A DNA stretch of 64,000 bases from Variovorax sp. 679 (GTDB lineage: Bacteria > Pseudomonadota > Gammaproteobacteria > Burkholderiales > Burkholderiaceae_C). Where the stretch lies: positions 558,001 through 622,000 of the forward strand of contig NZ_RXFS01000002.1 of NCBI RefSeq assembly GCF_003952185.1. Direction: 5' to 3'. This document shows, piece by piece, positions 44,836-55,129 of this stretch. Within the stretch, counting starts at the first letter, position 1. Each line of letters opens with the position of its first letter. The notes under the pieces are model-generated. The model was not told where the DNA came from, did not search any database, and worked only from the letters and a program-made list of their open reading frames with translations. Position numbers and translations under genes: made by a program.

Positions 44836-47325
44836 ATGAACTCACCTTCTCTCGCCCCCGCTCCTTCCACACCGGCCGAAGACGCCGGCAGCCTTCTGGA
44901 ACAGGGACTGACGCTGCACCGGGTGGGCCGTTTCGGCGAAGCCCTGCAGGTCTACGAGGCGCTGCTGTCGCGCTTTCCGGAGCACGCCGACGCACTGCAC
45001 CTGACGGGCGAAGCGCTGTACCGCCAGGGGCGCCCGAAGCTGGCGCTGAACTACGTGAACCGCGCCATTGCCCGGTCGCAGCACCCCTTCTACTTCAACA
45101 CCCGCGCGACCATCTTCATGCACATGGGCCTGCCGGCCGAGGCGCAGCAGGACCTTCGCCGCGCGATCAAGGCGCTGCCGAACTATCCCGAGGCCTACGT
45201 GAACCTGTCGGCGGTCTACCGCCAGCAGAAGAAGTTCCGCCAGGCGCGCGAGGCCGCCGCCGAAGCCACGCGGCTCGCGCCGCAGGCGCCCGCGGCATGG
45301 AACAACGCCGGCGCCATCGACATGGAGCAGGACCGCTTCGACGAGGCGATCGCGCAGTTCCGCCAGGCGCTGGCGCTCGACGCGAACTACGGCGCCGCGC
45401 ACAAGAACATCGGCAAGATCCGCGCGCACCAGAAGGACTGGGCCGCCGCGCTCGACTCATACGCGCACGCCGCCGCCGATCCGCTGGATTGCGAGGCCGC
45501 CTTCATGCTCTCGCGGGCGCTGCAAGCCTGCGGCCGCACCGAGGAAGCCATCGAGCCCATGCAGCGCGCCATGCGCAACTGGCCGGCCGAGGAGCGCCAC
45601 AAGGCGCTGGCCGACCCCGAGGGCGTGGCCGCGCTCTACGGCGTGTGCGGCGCGCTCGAGGGCGTGTCGATGCGTTTTGCCGAATCGGCCGAGCTCTACA
45701 AGCTCGCGCTCGAGAGCCTGCCCGAGCACGAGCTGCTGCTGAACAACCTGGGCACGGTGAACTTCCGCCTGGGCCATTTCGACACCGCCATCGAGGTGCT
45801 GAAGAAGGCGCTCGAAGTGCATCCGCGCCAGGTGCTCGCGCGCTGCAACCTGGGCGTGACCTACGTGATGGCCGGCCAGTCGGAGGCCGCCATCGCCGAG
45901 TTCGAGCAGTGCCTGCGCGACGACCCGGACTTCATGCCCGCCATGGTGTGGATGCTGGGCGAGAAGGCGCACATCGCCGACTGGAACGGCGTGCCCGAGC
46001 TGCGCGAGCGGATCGCGGCGCTGCTGGACAACCCGAGCAACGACCAGACGGTGTCGTCGTTCATCCTGATGTCGAACTACGACGACGCGCGCCGCCTCAT
46101 GAACTGGACGCAGCGCTCCGCCCTGCTGGCCGACCGCAACGCGGCCATCAGGCCTTTTGCCGACGCGGGCGCCCGCCGCACCTCGCCGCGCATCCGCGTG
46201 GGCTACTACTCCTTCGACTTCCGCAACCACCCGGTCGCGCACCTGACGGCCGAACTCTACGGCCAGCACGACCGCAAGGACTTCGAGGTCTTCGTCTATT
46301 CCTACGGACCGGACGACGGCCATCCTGCACGGGCACGCATCGCGGCGTCGGTCGAGCACTTCGTCGATCTGCAGGGCCAGTCGATCCAGCAGATGGCCGA
46401 GCGCATCCGCGAGGACGAGATCGACATCCTGGTCGACCTCTCGGGCGACACGCGCGGCGCCAAGCCTCAGGTGATGGCGTATCACGCGGCGCCCGCGCAG
46501 CTCATGTGGCTGGGCTACATGGGCACCAGCGGCACGCCGAACTACGACTACCTGGTGTCAGACAACTACCTCTCGCCGCCGGGTACGGAAGACTGCTATT
46601 CCGAAAAGCTGCTGCGCCTGCCCGAGACCTTCCAGGTGATCGACACGCAGCGCCCCGTCAACCCGCACAGGCCCACGCGCGCCGAGCACGGCCTGCCCGA
46701 AGACGCCTTCGTGCTGTGCAACTTCTCGCAGTCCTTCAAGATCCAGCCCGAGACCTTCGCGGCCTGGGTGCGCATTGCACAGGGCATTCCGAACTCGGTG
46801 CTGTGGCTGGCGCAAGGGCCGAAGGGCTTCGAGCACAACCTGCGCGCGCAGTGGGAGAAGGCGGGCCTCGCCACCGGGCGGCTGATCGTGTCGCCGCGCA
46901 TGCCGGTCGACCAGCATCTGGCGCGCATCGGCCTGGCCGACCTGTTCATCGACACCTTCCCCTACAGCAGCGGCGCCACCGCGAACGACGTGCTGTGGTC
47001 GGGCGTGCCGCTGCTGGCGCTCACGGGCACGACGATGGTGTCGCGCATGGCGGGCAGCCTGCTCGGCGCCATCGGGCTGCCGGAGCTGGTGGCCACGAAC
47101 CACGACGAGTATGTGCGCAAGGCCATCCACTACGCCACGCATCCCGACGAACTGGCCACGCTGCGCGCACGGCTCGCCGCGGCCAAGGATGCACGCAGCG
47201 GCTACTTCGACACGCCGCGCTTCGTGCGCCATCTCGAAGACGGCTACAGGCAAATTGCCGCGCGCAGTCGTGAAGGTTTGCCGGCCGCGCATGTCGACGT
47301 TGCGCCACGCGCGCTGGAGAAGTGA
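44836..47325 (+). CDS. TPR-containing GT41 (OGT/SPINDLY-type) glycosyltransferase
   Basis: An 829-aa cytoplasmic protein. TPR-like helical repeats fill residues about 15-400 (for example FNTRATIFMHMGLPAEAQQD, AAWNNAGAIDMEQDRFDEAI). The GT41 catalytic region starts near 450 with IRVGYYSFDFRNHPVAHL and continues DLSGDTRGAKP, AAPAQLMWLGYMGTSGTPNY, FVLCNFSQSFKIQPETF (the Lys used for nucleotide-sugar binding) and DTFPYSSGATANDVLWSGVP. This family transfers GlcNAc or hexose to Ser/Thr or, in HMW1C-type enzymes, to Asn in N-X-S/T sequons of adhesins. Its place directly after a sequon-packed adhesin makes that protein the likely substrate. No strong ribosome-binding site is seen. Confidence 0.88.
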   Translation: MNSPSLAPAPSTPAEDAGSLLEQGLTLHRVGRFGEALQVYEALLSRFPEHADALHLTGEALYRQGRPKLALNYVNRAIARSQHPFYFNTRATIFMHMGLPAEAQQDLRRAIKALPNYPEAYVNLSAVYRQQKKFRQAREAAAEATRLAPQAPAAWNNAGAIDMEQDRFDEAIAQFRQALALDANYGAAHKNIGKIRAHQKDWAAALDSYAHAAADPLDCEAAFMLSRALQACGRTEEAIEPMQRAMRNWPAEERHKALADPEGVAALYGVCGALEGVSMRFAESAELYKLALESLPEHELLLNNLGTVNFRLGHFDTAIEVLKKALEVHPRQVLARCNLGVTYVMAGQSEAAIAEFEQCLRDDPDFMPAMVWMLGEKAHIADWNGVPELRERIAALLDNPSNDQTVSSFILMSNYDDARRLMNWTQRSALLADRNAAIRPFADAGARRTSPRIRVGYYSFDFRNHPVAHLTAELYGQHDRKDFEVFVYSYGPDDGHPARARIAASVEHFVDLQGQSIQQMAERIREDEIDILVDLSGDTRGAKPQVMAYHAAPAQLMWLGYMGTSGTPNYDYLVSDNYLSPPGTEDCYSEKLLRLPETFQVIDTQRPVNPHRPTRAEHGLPEDAFVLCNFSQSFKIQPETFAAWVRIAQGIPNSVLWLAQGPKGFEHNLRAQWEKAGLATGRLIVSPRMPVDQHLARIGLADLFIDTFPYSSGATANDVLWSGVPLLALTGTTMVSRMAGSLLGAIGLPELVATNHDEYVRKAIHYATHPDELATLRARLAAAKDARSGYFDTPRFVRHLEDGYRQIAARSREGLPAAHVDVAPRALEK

Positions 47326-47384
47326 GCAATCGCGGGCATACTCGGCTCTCCTTCAACAGCAGAGCTCCAGCAGCCTTTTGAATC

Positions 47385-47816
47385 ATGAGCATCCTCAGTG
47401 AATTCAAGGAATTTGCCGTCAAGGGCAACGTCATCGACCTCGCGGTCGGCGTGATCATCGGCGCGGCGTTCGGCAAGATCGTCGACTCGCTCGTGGCCGA
47501 CATCATCATGCCGCTGGTCGGCGTGGTGTTCGGCAAGCTCGACTTCTCCAACCTCTACGTGGTGCTGGGCACCGCGCCGGCCGGCGTGGCGAACACGCTG
47601 GCGGACCTGAAGAAGGCCGGCGTTCCGGTGCTGGCGTACGGCAACTTCATCACCATCGCCGTCAACTTCGTGATCCTCGCCTTCATCATCTTCATGATGG
47701 TCAAGCAGATCAACCGCCTGAAGCGCAGCGAAGAGCCGGCGCCCGCCGCCGCTCCCGAGACGCCCGAAGACGTGGCGCTGCTGCGCGAGATCCGCGACAG
47801 CCTCAAGCAGCGCTGA
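47385..47816 (+). CDS. mscL: Large-conductance mechanosensitive channel MscL
   Basis: A 143-aa inner-membrane channel that opens under hypo-osmotic stress. The typical N-terminus [31 protein letters not shown] contains the pore helix TM1; TM2 is [21 protein letters not shown], and the C-terminal bundle ([16 protein letters not shown]) is intact. Single gene, 59 bp after the glycosyltransferase. Confidence 0.97.
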   Translation: MSILSEFKEFAVKGNVIDLAVGVIIGAAFGKIVDSLVADIIMPLVGVVFGKLDFSNLYVVLGTAPAGVANTLADLKKAGVPVLAYGNFITIAVNFVILAFIIFMMVKQINRLKRSEEPAPAAAPETPEDVALLREIRDSLKQR

Positions 47817-47825
47817 GCTTGTTGC

Positions 47826-47924
47826 TCGCCCCCAGGCTGCGCGCACTGCGTGTCGCTTCGCCAACCCCCTACCGGGGGCAACACCGACGGCCCGGCGAAG
47901 CCGGTTCCGTGGTGTTTCTGGAGA
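47826..47924. repeat. Dispersed ~100-bp repeat, copy 1
   Basis: Runs from GCTCGCCC to GTGTTTCTGGA and includes CCCCCTACCGGGGG (a short hairpin) and GGCCCGGC. It is nearly identical to the copy at 52543-52641. Both copies lie just after the stop of a plus-strand gene and before the end of a convergent minus-strand gene. Confidence 0.85.
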
Positions 47925-47931
47925 ACTCCGT

Positions 47932-48966
47932 TCAGCTCAGCGTGCGGGCCATGCGCAGCGCCTCGACAAGGCTCGAGGCATCGGCCAGCCCCGTTCCCGC
48001 AATGTCGAACGCGGTGCCGTGATCGGGGCTGGTCCGCACCAGCGGCAGCCCCAGCGTCACGTTCACGCCCTTCTCCACGCCCAGGTACTTGACCGGGATC
48101 AGGCCCTGGTCGTGGTACATCGCGACCACCACGTCGAACTCGCCGCTTGACGGCACACCTTGCTTGGCGCGCGCGCGCATGAAGACCGTGTCGGGCGCAT
48201 GAGGCCCGCTGGCGTCGATGCCTTCGGCGCGCGCGGCCTCGACGGCAGGCGCGATGATCTCCCGCTCCTCCGAACCGAACAGGCCGCCCTCGCCCGCATG
48301 CGGGTTGAGGCCCGCCACGCCGATGCGCGGTGCGCGGCCCAGCGCATGCGTCAGCGCGCGGTGCGTGATGCGCAGTGTTTCGAGCACGCCCTCGAAGCGC
48401 ACCGCCTCGATGGCGTGGCGCAGCGACATGTGGATGCTGACGAGCACGGTGCGAAGCTCGTCGTTGGCCAGCATCATGCGCACCGGCATGTCGGCCAGCG
48501 CACGGCCCATGTGGGCGGCAGCCTCGGCCTGCAGCAGCTCGGTATGGCCGGGATACGGAAAGCCGGCGGCCGACAGCGCCTCCTTGTGCAGCGGCGCGGT
48601 CACGATGGCGCCGATCTCGCCGCGCAGCGCGGCGCGCGCGGCCCAGATCACGCACTCACCCGCCACTCGACCGGCTTCGGCGCTGATGCGGCCCGTTTCA
48701 ATGCCCGAAGGCGGCGCGATCACCTGCAGCACGGGAATGCAACCCGGCGGCACCGTCGCCGCCTCGGCGACGGATTCGATCTCGAGCACAGGCCACGCAA
48801 GCTGACCCGGCGCAGCCAGGGCCTGCGAAGCCTTGCGCATCGTGCCCACGTCGCCGGCAACGAAGGCGCCATGGGTCGCCTCGGGCGCGTCGCGGAAGGC
48901 CTTGACGATGATTTCCGGCCCGATGCCGGCCGGATCGCCCAGCGTGATGGCGATTGCTGCGCTCAT
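47932..48966 (-). CDS. pdxA: 4-hydroxythreonine-4-phosphate dehydrogenase PdxA
   Basis: A 344-aa NAD-dependent enzyme of the DXP-dependent pyridoxal phosphate pathway. Seen: ITLGDPAGIGPEI at the start, APLHKEAL, GHTELLQAEA with a metal-binding His, GLNPHAGEGG with the second His, VFMRARAKQG, MYHDQGLIPVKYLG with the third His, and RTSPDHGTAFDIAG. Start ATG overlaps the stop of the NIF3-like gene (ATGA). Confidence 0.96.
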   Translation of the reverse strand: MSAAIAITLGDPAGIGPEIIVKAFRDAPEATHGAFVAGDVGTMRKASQALAAPGQLAWPVLEIESVAEAATVPPGCIPVLQVIAPPSGIETGRISAEAGRVAGECVIWAARAALRGEIGAIVTAPLHKEALSAAGFPYPGHTELLQAEAAAHMGRALADMPVRMMLANDELRTVLVSIHMSLRHAIEAVRFEGVLETLRITHRALTHALGRAPRIGVAGLNPHAGEGGLFGSEEREIIAPAVEAARAEGIDASGPHAPDTVFMRARAKQGVPSSGEFDVVVAMYHDQGLIPVKYLGVEKGVNVTLGLPLVRTSPDHGTAFDIAGTGLADASSLVEALRMARTLS

Positions 48967-49736
48967 GCCGGGTTGTCGATGTCGATGAACTCGTGCTTCA
49001 GCCCGAGTTGCGCCGCCACATGCCCCGCCACCGCCGGCGCGCCGTAGCGCTCGGTGGCATGGTGCCCGCAAGCCAGGAAGGCCACGCCCATCTCGCGCGC
49101 GTAGTGGGCCTGGGGCTCCGAGATCTCGCCGGTGATGAAGGCATCGGCGCCGGCCGCGATGGCGGCCTCGAAGTAGCCCTGCGCGCCGCCGGTGCACCAG
49201 GCAATGTTCTTGATGGGGCGTTGCGCCGTGTCGAGGAGCGTGACGGGTCTTTTCAGCACTTGCTCGACGTGCGTGGCAAGCGCTTTTGCGTTGTCGAAGC
49301 TCTCGCCGTTTTCCTGCGCGCCGAGAAAACCCAGCTCCTGCTCGCCGAAGCGCCCGGCCGAGCCGGCATGCGCCACGAGCCCCAGCTTCAGGCCGAGCTG
49401 GGCGTTGTTGCCGAGTTCGGGGTGCGCATCGAGCGGCAGGTGATAGGCGAAGAGGTTGACGTCGTCGCCCAACAGCAGGCCCAGGCGCTGCTTCATCCAG
49501 CCGGTGACGCAACCGTCCTGGCCGCGCCAGAACAGGCCGTGGTGAACGAAGATCGCGTCGGCCTCGGCGCTGATCGCGGCCTCGATCAGCGCGCGGCTGG
49601 CGGTCACGCCCGAGACGATCTTGCGGACCACGGTACGCCCTTCGACCTGCAGGCCGTTGGGTCCGTAGTCCTTGAAGCGCCCGGGGGCCAGCAGCAGGTC
49701 GAATGCGTGAAGCAGTTCGTGGCGGGTGGTGCTCAT
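48963..49736 (-). CDS. NIF3-like dinuclear metal-centre protein (GTP cyclohydrolase I type 2 family)
   Basis: A 257-aa YbgI/NIF3 family protein. Metal-binding motifs are the early KDYGPNGLQVEG, FVHHGLFW (His-His), FAYHLPLDAHPELGNN (His and Asp/His), and the late CGHHATER (His-His) and Glu. These proteins form hexameric toroids; the cellular role is unsettled despite the GTP cyclohydrolase label. It overlaps the transporter gene upstream and pdxA downstream, both by ATGA, giving a three-gene operon. Confidence 0.9.
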   Translation of the reverse strand: MSTTRHELLHAFDLLLAPGRFKDYGPNGLQVEGRTVVRKIVSGVTASRALIEAAISAEADAIFVHHGLFWRGQDGCVTGWMKQRLGLLLGDDVNLFAYHLPLDAHPELGNNAQLGLKLGLVAHAGSAGRFGEQELGFLGAQENGESFDNAKALATHVEQVLKRPVTLLDTAQRPIKNIAWCTGGAQGYFEAAIAAGADAFITGEISEPQAHYAREMGVAFLACGHHATERYGAPAVAGHVAAQLGLKHEFIDIDNPA

Positions 49737-51085
49737 CGCGCCATTGTCGCGCCGGGCGCGGGGGCCCCGCCATCCCGCATCGCATAGCCGCGCGCAGCCA
49801 GGGGCAGCAGGGCCAGCAGGAAGCCCAGCGCGGCCAGCACCGCCACGTAGTGCGCCGGAGCCATCGTGTCGCGCTGCAGCCAGAGCGTGAGGATCACCGG
49901 CGTCAGCCCGCCGAAGACCGCGTACGACATGTTGTAGGCGAACGAGAGCCCGGTGAAGCGCACCGGCGCCGGGAAGGCGCGCACGCCAGCGATCGGCACG
50001 GTCGCGATGGTGCCGACGAACAGGCCCACCAGACCGTAGTGCCAGAACAGCGTGGCCGGCGTGCCGGGCAGGCCGCTGTAGAACAGGTAGGCGGTGGCAA
50101 AGAGACCGCCCCAGCCGACCAGCATCACGGTGCGCGTGCCGATGCGGTCGCAGGCCCAGCCGGCCAGCATGCAGCCCAGCGTCAGGGTGAGCGTTGCCAG
50201 CGCATTGGCCTCGAGCGCCATCGCGGCGGGAATGTGGTGCACCTTCTGCAGGTAGGTGGGCGTGTAGAGCACAACGACCACGATGGCGGCCGACAGCACC
50301 CAGGTCAGCAGCGCAACGTACACGCAGGCCAGGCGATGCTCGCGCAGCACGGTGCGCAGCGGCAGCTCGCGCGCCACGCTGCGGCGGCCGGCCAGCTCCT
50401 TGAACACCGGCGTCTCGTGCAGGAAGCGGCGCAGGTACACCGACACCAGCCCGAACACGCCGCCCAGGATGAACGGGATGCGCCATGCGAAGTCGCTCAC
50501 CTGCTCGGGCGAATAGTGGCGGTTGATGGCCACCGCGATCAGCGAACCCAGCAGGATGCCGCCGGTGATGCCCGAGGTCAGCATGCCGATGCCGAAGCCG
50601 TAGCGCTTTGCCGGCACGTGCTCGCCCACGAACACCCAGGCGCCTGGCATCTCGCCGCCGATGGCCGCGCCTTGCAGCACGCGCATCGCCAGCAGCAGCA
50701 GGGGCGCCGCGACGCCGATGCTCTCGTAGGTCGGCAGCAGGCCGATCACCAGCGTGGGCGCCGCCATCAGGAAGATCGACAGCGTGAACATGCGCTTGCG
50801 ACCGAAGATGTCGCCGAAATGCGCGATGACGATGCCGCCCACCGGGCGCGCGAGGTAGCCGGCCGCGAAGATGCCGAAGGTCTGCAGCTGCCGCAGCCAG
50901 TCGGGCATGTCGGCCGGGAAGAACAGCGCGCCCAGCACGGTGGCGAAGAACACGTAGATGACGAAGTCGTAGAACTCCAGCGTGCCGCCGAGGGCGGACA
51001 GGCCGAGGGTCTTGTAGTCGCTCGAGTCGAGCGTGCGCGCCGGCACCGGCTGCGCGCCGTCCGGGAAGTTTGCTTCTGAAGTCAT
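49733..51085 (-). CDS. MFS transporter, metabolite:H+ symporter (MHS) type
   Basis: A 450-aa inner-membrane transporter with about twelve hydrophobic helices. The opening LGGTLEFYDFVIYVFFATVL and the loop GDIFGRKRMFTLSIFLMA are typical of the MHS (ProP/KgtP-like) branch; MRVLQGAAIGGEMPGAWVFV and ACDRIGTRTVM also match. The substrate is probably a small carboxylate or betaine-type compound, but it is not determined. ATG 51085 is chosen because the conserved sequence starts shortly after; no strong ribosome-binding site is seen. Divergent from degS. Confidence 0.87.
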   Translation of the reverse strand: MTSEANFPDGAQPVPARTLDSSDYKTLGLSALGGTLEFYDFVIYVFFATVLGALFFPADMPDWLRQLQTFGIFAAGYLARPVGGIVIAHFGDIFGRKRMFTLSIFLMAAPTLVIGLLPTYESIGVAAPLLLLAMRVLQGAAIGGEMPGAWVFVGEHVPAKRYGFGIGMLTSGITGGILLGSLIAVAINRHYSPEQVSDFAWRIPFILGGVFGLVSVYLRRFLHETPVFKELAGRRSVARELPLRTVLREHRLACVYVALLTWVLSAAIVVVVLYTPTYLQKVHHIPAAMALEANALATLTLTLGCMLAGWACDRIGTRTVMLVGWGGLFATAYLFYSGLPGTPATLFWHYGLVGLFVGTIATVPIAGVRAFPAPVRFTGLSFAYNMSYAVFGGLTPVILTLWLQRDTMAPAHYVAVLAALGFLLALLPLAARGYAMRDGGAPAPGATMAR

Positions 51086-51380
51086 GGCTGGCAGGGAGGT
51101 CTTGACCGCGCGCCAGCCGCGGGACCGGGTGAGAAAACGGAAAAATGGCGCGCTGGCGGAATGCCTTGCCGCTTCCACCGGGTGGGCGGCGCGGGAGGCC
51201 GGAAAAAGCACGGGCCGGGTGGGCTCGACCTGCAATGCTAGGTGTTAACCCGGGTTTACGTACAAAGGAAGTCTTAATCTCGACCTCCCCGAGCGGTTTC
51301 TGGGCCATGCGGTTGAGGGACAATTGACAACATTGCCGTGTTGCATGGCGGCTTTTCAACGTCTTTTTCACCGATCTTTC

Positions 51381-52541
<1,161 letters not shown>

Positions 52542-52542
52542 G

Positions 52543-52641
52543 GCTCGCCCGCTGGCTGCGCGCACTTCGTGTCGCTTCGCCTACCCCCTACCGGGGGCAA
52601 CACCTGAGGCCCGGCAAAGCCGATTCCTCGGTGTTTCTGGA
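52543..52641. repeat. Dispersed ~100-bp repeat, copy 2
   Basis: The second copy of the element at 47826-47924, with the same CCCCCTACCGGGGG hairpin core and the same flanks. It begins one base after the degS stop. Confidence 0.85.
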
Positions 52642-52703
52642 ATTTCCGTGGAACGTTGTGACGCCCGCAGCCGCTCCTGCGGCAGCGCTCCCCTTCCGGG
52701 GAC

Positions 52704-53513
52704 TCAGCTGGAAGCCGAGTCAGCGCTTTGTTCGTCTTCAGGCTTCCGGCCGGAGCCGGCGAAGTACTTGGCGCCGATGATGCCCACCTCGTACAGCAGG
52801 CACATCGGTATCGCCAGCGCCAGCTGCGACACCACATCGGGCGGCGTGAGCACCGCAGCGACGACGAACGCGACCACGATGAAGTAGCCGCGGAAGGACT
52901 TCAGCTTCTCGATGGTCACCATCTCGAAGCGCACCAGCAGCATCACGACGATCGGCACCTGGAACGCCACGCCGAAGGCGATGTAGAGCGACAGGATCGC
53001 CTCGACGTACGAAGAGATGTCGGGCGTTGCCTGCACCGCGGCCGGTGCAAAGCGCTGGATGAAGCTGAACATCTTGTCCAGCACGAACAACTGCACGAAG
53101 GCGATGCCCGCGTAGGCCAGCAGGCTGCCGAAGAAGATCAGCGGCAGCGCGAATTTCTTTTCATGGCTGTAGAGCCCCGGCGCGATGAACATCCACGCCT
53201 GGTACATGAGCCAGGGCAGCGCCAGCAGCACGGCCGCCATCATCAGCACCTTGAGCGGCACGAAGAACGGCGAGAACACGCCGATGGCGATGAGTTTCGC
53301 GTCGTGCGGCATGTGCGCCTTGATCGGCACCGCGATCAGGTCGATCAGCCCGGCCGGCCCGGGCCAGATGGCCAGCAGCACGCCCGCGACCACGAGACCG
53401 TAGACGCAATAGAGCAGCCGGTCGCGAAGCTCCATCAGGTGCGCCACGAACGGCTGTTCGGTGCCCGCCAGCTCGTCTTCCTTGTCTTTGCTCTTGTTGT
53501 CTGAATCGGCCAT
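52704..53513 (-). CDS. tatC: Twin-arginine translocase subunit TatC
   Basis: A 269-aa membrane protein with six hydrophobic helices that recognises the twin-arginine signal. Seen: FVAHLMELRDRLLYCVYG at the start of the domain (conserved Glu in the HLxELR motif), the APGLYSHEKKFALPLIFFGS loop with the conserved Glu, and the AFGVAFQVPIVVMLL helix. Third gene of tatABC, 66 bp after tatB. The lactonase-like protein (8831) and the Rieske protein in this window look like Tat substrates. Confidence 0.96.
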   Translation of the reverse strand: MADSDNKSKDKEDELAGTEQPFVAHLMELRDRLLYCVYGLVVAGVLLAIWPGPAGLIDLIAVPIKAHMPHDAKLIAIGVFSPFFVPLKVLMMAAVLLALPWLMYQAWMFIAPGLYSHEKKFALPLIFFGSLLAYAGIAFVQLFVLDKMFSFIQRFAPAAVQATPDISSYVEAILSLYIAFGVAFQVPIVVMLLVRFEMVTIEKLKSFRGYFIVVAFVVAAVLTPPDVVSQLALAIPMCLLYEVGIIGAKYFAGSGRKPEDEQSADSASS

Positions 53514-53579
53514 TGGAAAAGAAGATAGCGTGACGTCGGCCGGCGTGCGGCGCCCGAGGAACGCGGTGAAGGGAAGCCG

Positions 53580-54050
53580 CTAGTTGATCTTGTTGATCGT
53601 GTGAGGGCGGAAGCGCGCAACGCGGGCCGCGCCCGACAGCGCCTTGGTGCGCACGCCGTTGCGCGCCTTGTACCACTGCGGCGTGGCGCCCTGCTTCAGG
53701 CGCCAGTTCTTGCGGGGATGCTTGTACACGGGCGGCGGAAGCGGCTCCGGCTCGGACAGCGCCGAGAGGGTTTCGCCCGAGCCGCTGAACTGCTTCTCGA
53801 ATTCGCTCGCGCCCGTGTGAATGCTGTGCTCGACGTCGCGCGCCGCATCCTCGACCGTGGTCTTCATCTTGCGGAGCTCGTCGAGCTCCATAGAGCGGTT
53901 GACTTCGGCCTTGACGTCGTTCACGTAGCGCTGCGCCTTGCCGAGCAGCGTGCCGACGGTGCGGGCCACGCGCGGCAGCTTTTCCGGACCGATGACGATC
54001 AGCGCCACGACGCCGATCAGCGCCAGCTTCTCAATGCCGAGGTCGAGCAC
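53580..54050 (-). CDS. tatB: Sec-independent translocase subunit TatB
   Basis: A 156-aa protein with an N-terminal membrane helix ([20 protein letters not shown]), the hinge EKLPRVART, and an amphipathic helix ([19 protein letters not shown]). The rest is a polar tail. It lies between tatA and tatC, 16 bp after tatA. Confidence 0.95.
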   Translation of the reverse strand: MLDLGIEKLALIGVVALIVIGPEKLPRVARTVGTLLGKAQRYVNDVKAEVNRSMELDELRKMKTTVEDAARDVEHSIHTGASEFEKQFSGSGETLSALSEPEPLPPPVYKHPRKNWRLKQGATPQWYKARNGVRTKALSGAARVARFRPHTINKIN

Positions 54051-54066
54051 GTGCTGCTGCCCGCGC

Positions 54067-54312
54067 TCAGGACTTCTGACGCGCTTCGACGTCGATCGCC
54101 GACTTGTCGCTGTTGGCCGGTTGGCCGGTCACTTGCTGGGCGGGGGCCGACGGGGCGGCGGCATCGGACGAAGCGCCGTCCTTCATGCCGTCCTTGAAAC
54201 CCTTGACGGCACCGCCAAGGTCCGAACCCATGTTCCGCAGCTTCTTGGTGCCGAAGATCATGACCACGACGAGCAGCACGATCAGCCAGTGCCAGATGGA
54301 AAAAGAACCCAT
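54067..54312 (-). CDS. tatA: Sec-independent translocase subunit TatA
   Basis: An 81-aa pore-forming subunit: membrane helix [20 protein letters not shown], then the amphipathic helix [19 protein letters not shown] and a short Ala/Pro/Gln-rich tail. Length and the FGTKKL hinge are typical. Confidence 0.96.
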   Translation of the reverse strand: MGSFSIWHWLIVLLVVVMIFGTKKLRNMGSDLGGAVKGFKDGMKDGASSDAAAPSAPAQQVTGQPANSDKSAIDVEARQKS

Positions 54313-54377
54313 GGAGAACTCCTAAGAATGTGTCCGATTTTAGTCGGGCGGAATGTGACAGTTTGGCTTAATGCCGC

Positions 54378-54737
54378 TCAGCCGCGAAGCCACGGCCGGG
54401 GGCCGCCCATGACATGGACATGGAGATGGTGAACCTCCTGCCCGCCCTCTGCGCCCGTATTGACCACCACCCGGTAGCCGCCGTCCGGATAGGGCCTGCA
54501 GCCCTGCTCCAGCGCCAGCTTGGGTGCCAGGGTCATGATCTTGCCCATCAGCGCCGAGTCTTCGGGCGTCAGCTGGGCCATCGACGGGATGTGCCTCTTG
54601 GGCACCAGCATGAAATGCACCGGCGCCCAAGGCGCGATGTCATGAAAGCCGAACAGGTCCTCGTCTTCGTAGACCTTGCGCGAGGGGATCTTGCCCTCGA
54701 TGATTTTGCAGAAAATGCAGTTCGGATCAGATGACAT
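54378..54737 (-). CDS. HIT family nucleotide-binding protein (HinT-like)
   Basis: A 119-aa HIT hydrolase. Seen: CIFCKIIEGKIPSRKVYED at the N-terminus, FMLVPKRHI, and the active-site triad motif HHLHVHVMGG near residue 103. Such proteins hydrolyse nucleoside phosphoramidates. The start overlaps the end of the upstream DUF4870-like gene by 11 bp. The his-HIT-tat order is characteristic of Burkholderiales. Confidence 0.94.
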   Translation of the reverse strand: MSSDPNCIFCKIIEGKIPSRKVYEDEDLFGFHDIAPWAPVHFMLVPKRHIPSMAQLTPEDSALMGKIMTLAPKLALEQGCRPYPDGGYRVVVNTGAEGGQEVHHLHVHVMGGPRPWLRG

Positions 54738-55116
54738 CTTTGGGTTCCATGGGACGGCTGTCGTTCATCCGGATCATGCCTTTCACGATCCGGTAGAGGA
54801 ACCACAGCGAGATCAGGCTCCAGGCGATCCAGCCCGGCACGAAAAGCAGCAGCCAGAGCCACGAGGTGACGATGTACAGCAGCCCTGCCCACAGCACCGA
54901 ACGGATGCGCCAGCTGAAGTGCGAGGCCTGCCAGGTGCCGGCCGCGTCGTCGCGCTTCACGAAGTCGATCACCAGCGCGATCAGCAGCAGCAGCACGGAA
55001 GCCTGCGCCCCCGGCACGACGGCGCCGATGGCCACGATCAGGTGCAGGATGTAGCTCACCCAGCCCCAGGTCTTGAGGGAGTCGTCGGGTTCCACGTTCA
55101 CGATGTCGTTGGCCAT
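54727..55116 (-). CDS. DUF4870-like membrane protein
   Basis: A 129-aa protein with hydrophobic helices at about 20-35, 40-50 and 75-115 and polar ends. The N-terminal DDSLKTWGWVSYILHLIVAI and the internal HFSWRIRSVLW segment are typical of this small membrane family of unknown function. It lies between hisE (13 bp) and the HIT gene (overlapping). Confidence 0.8.
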   Translation of the reverse strand: MANDIVNVEPDDSLKTWGWVSYILHLIVAIGAVVPGAQASVLLLLIALVIDFVKRDDAAGTWQASHFSWRIRSVLWAGLLYIVTSWLWLLLFVPGWIAWSLISLWFLYRIVKGMIRMNDSRPMEPKDVI

Positions 55117-55129
55117 GGCCGATGTCCTT

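Noticed and set aside
51324..51380. An upstream ATG that would lengthen the DegS-like protease by 19 residues.
   Set aside because: The added segment is not signal-like, and the ATG at 51381 starts directly before the basic residues and membrane helix expected for DegS.
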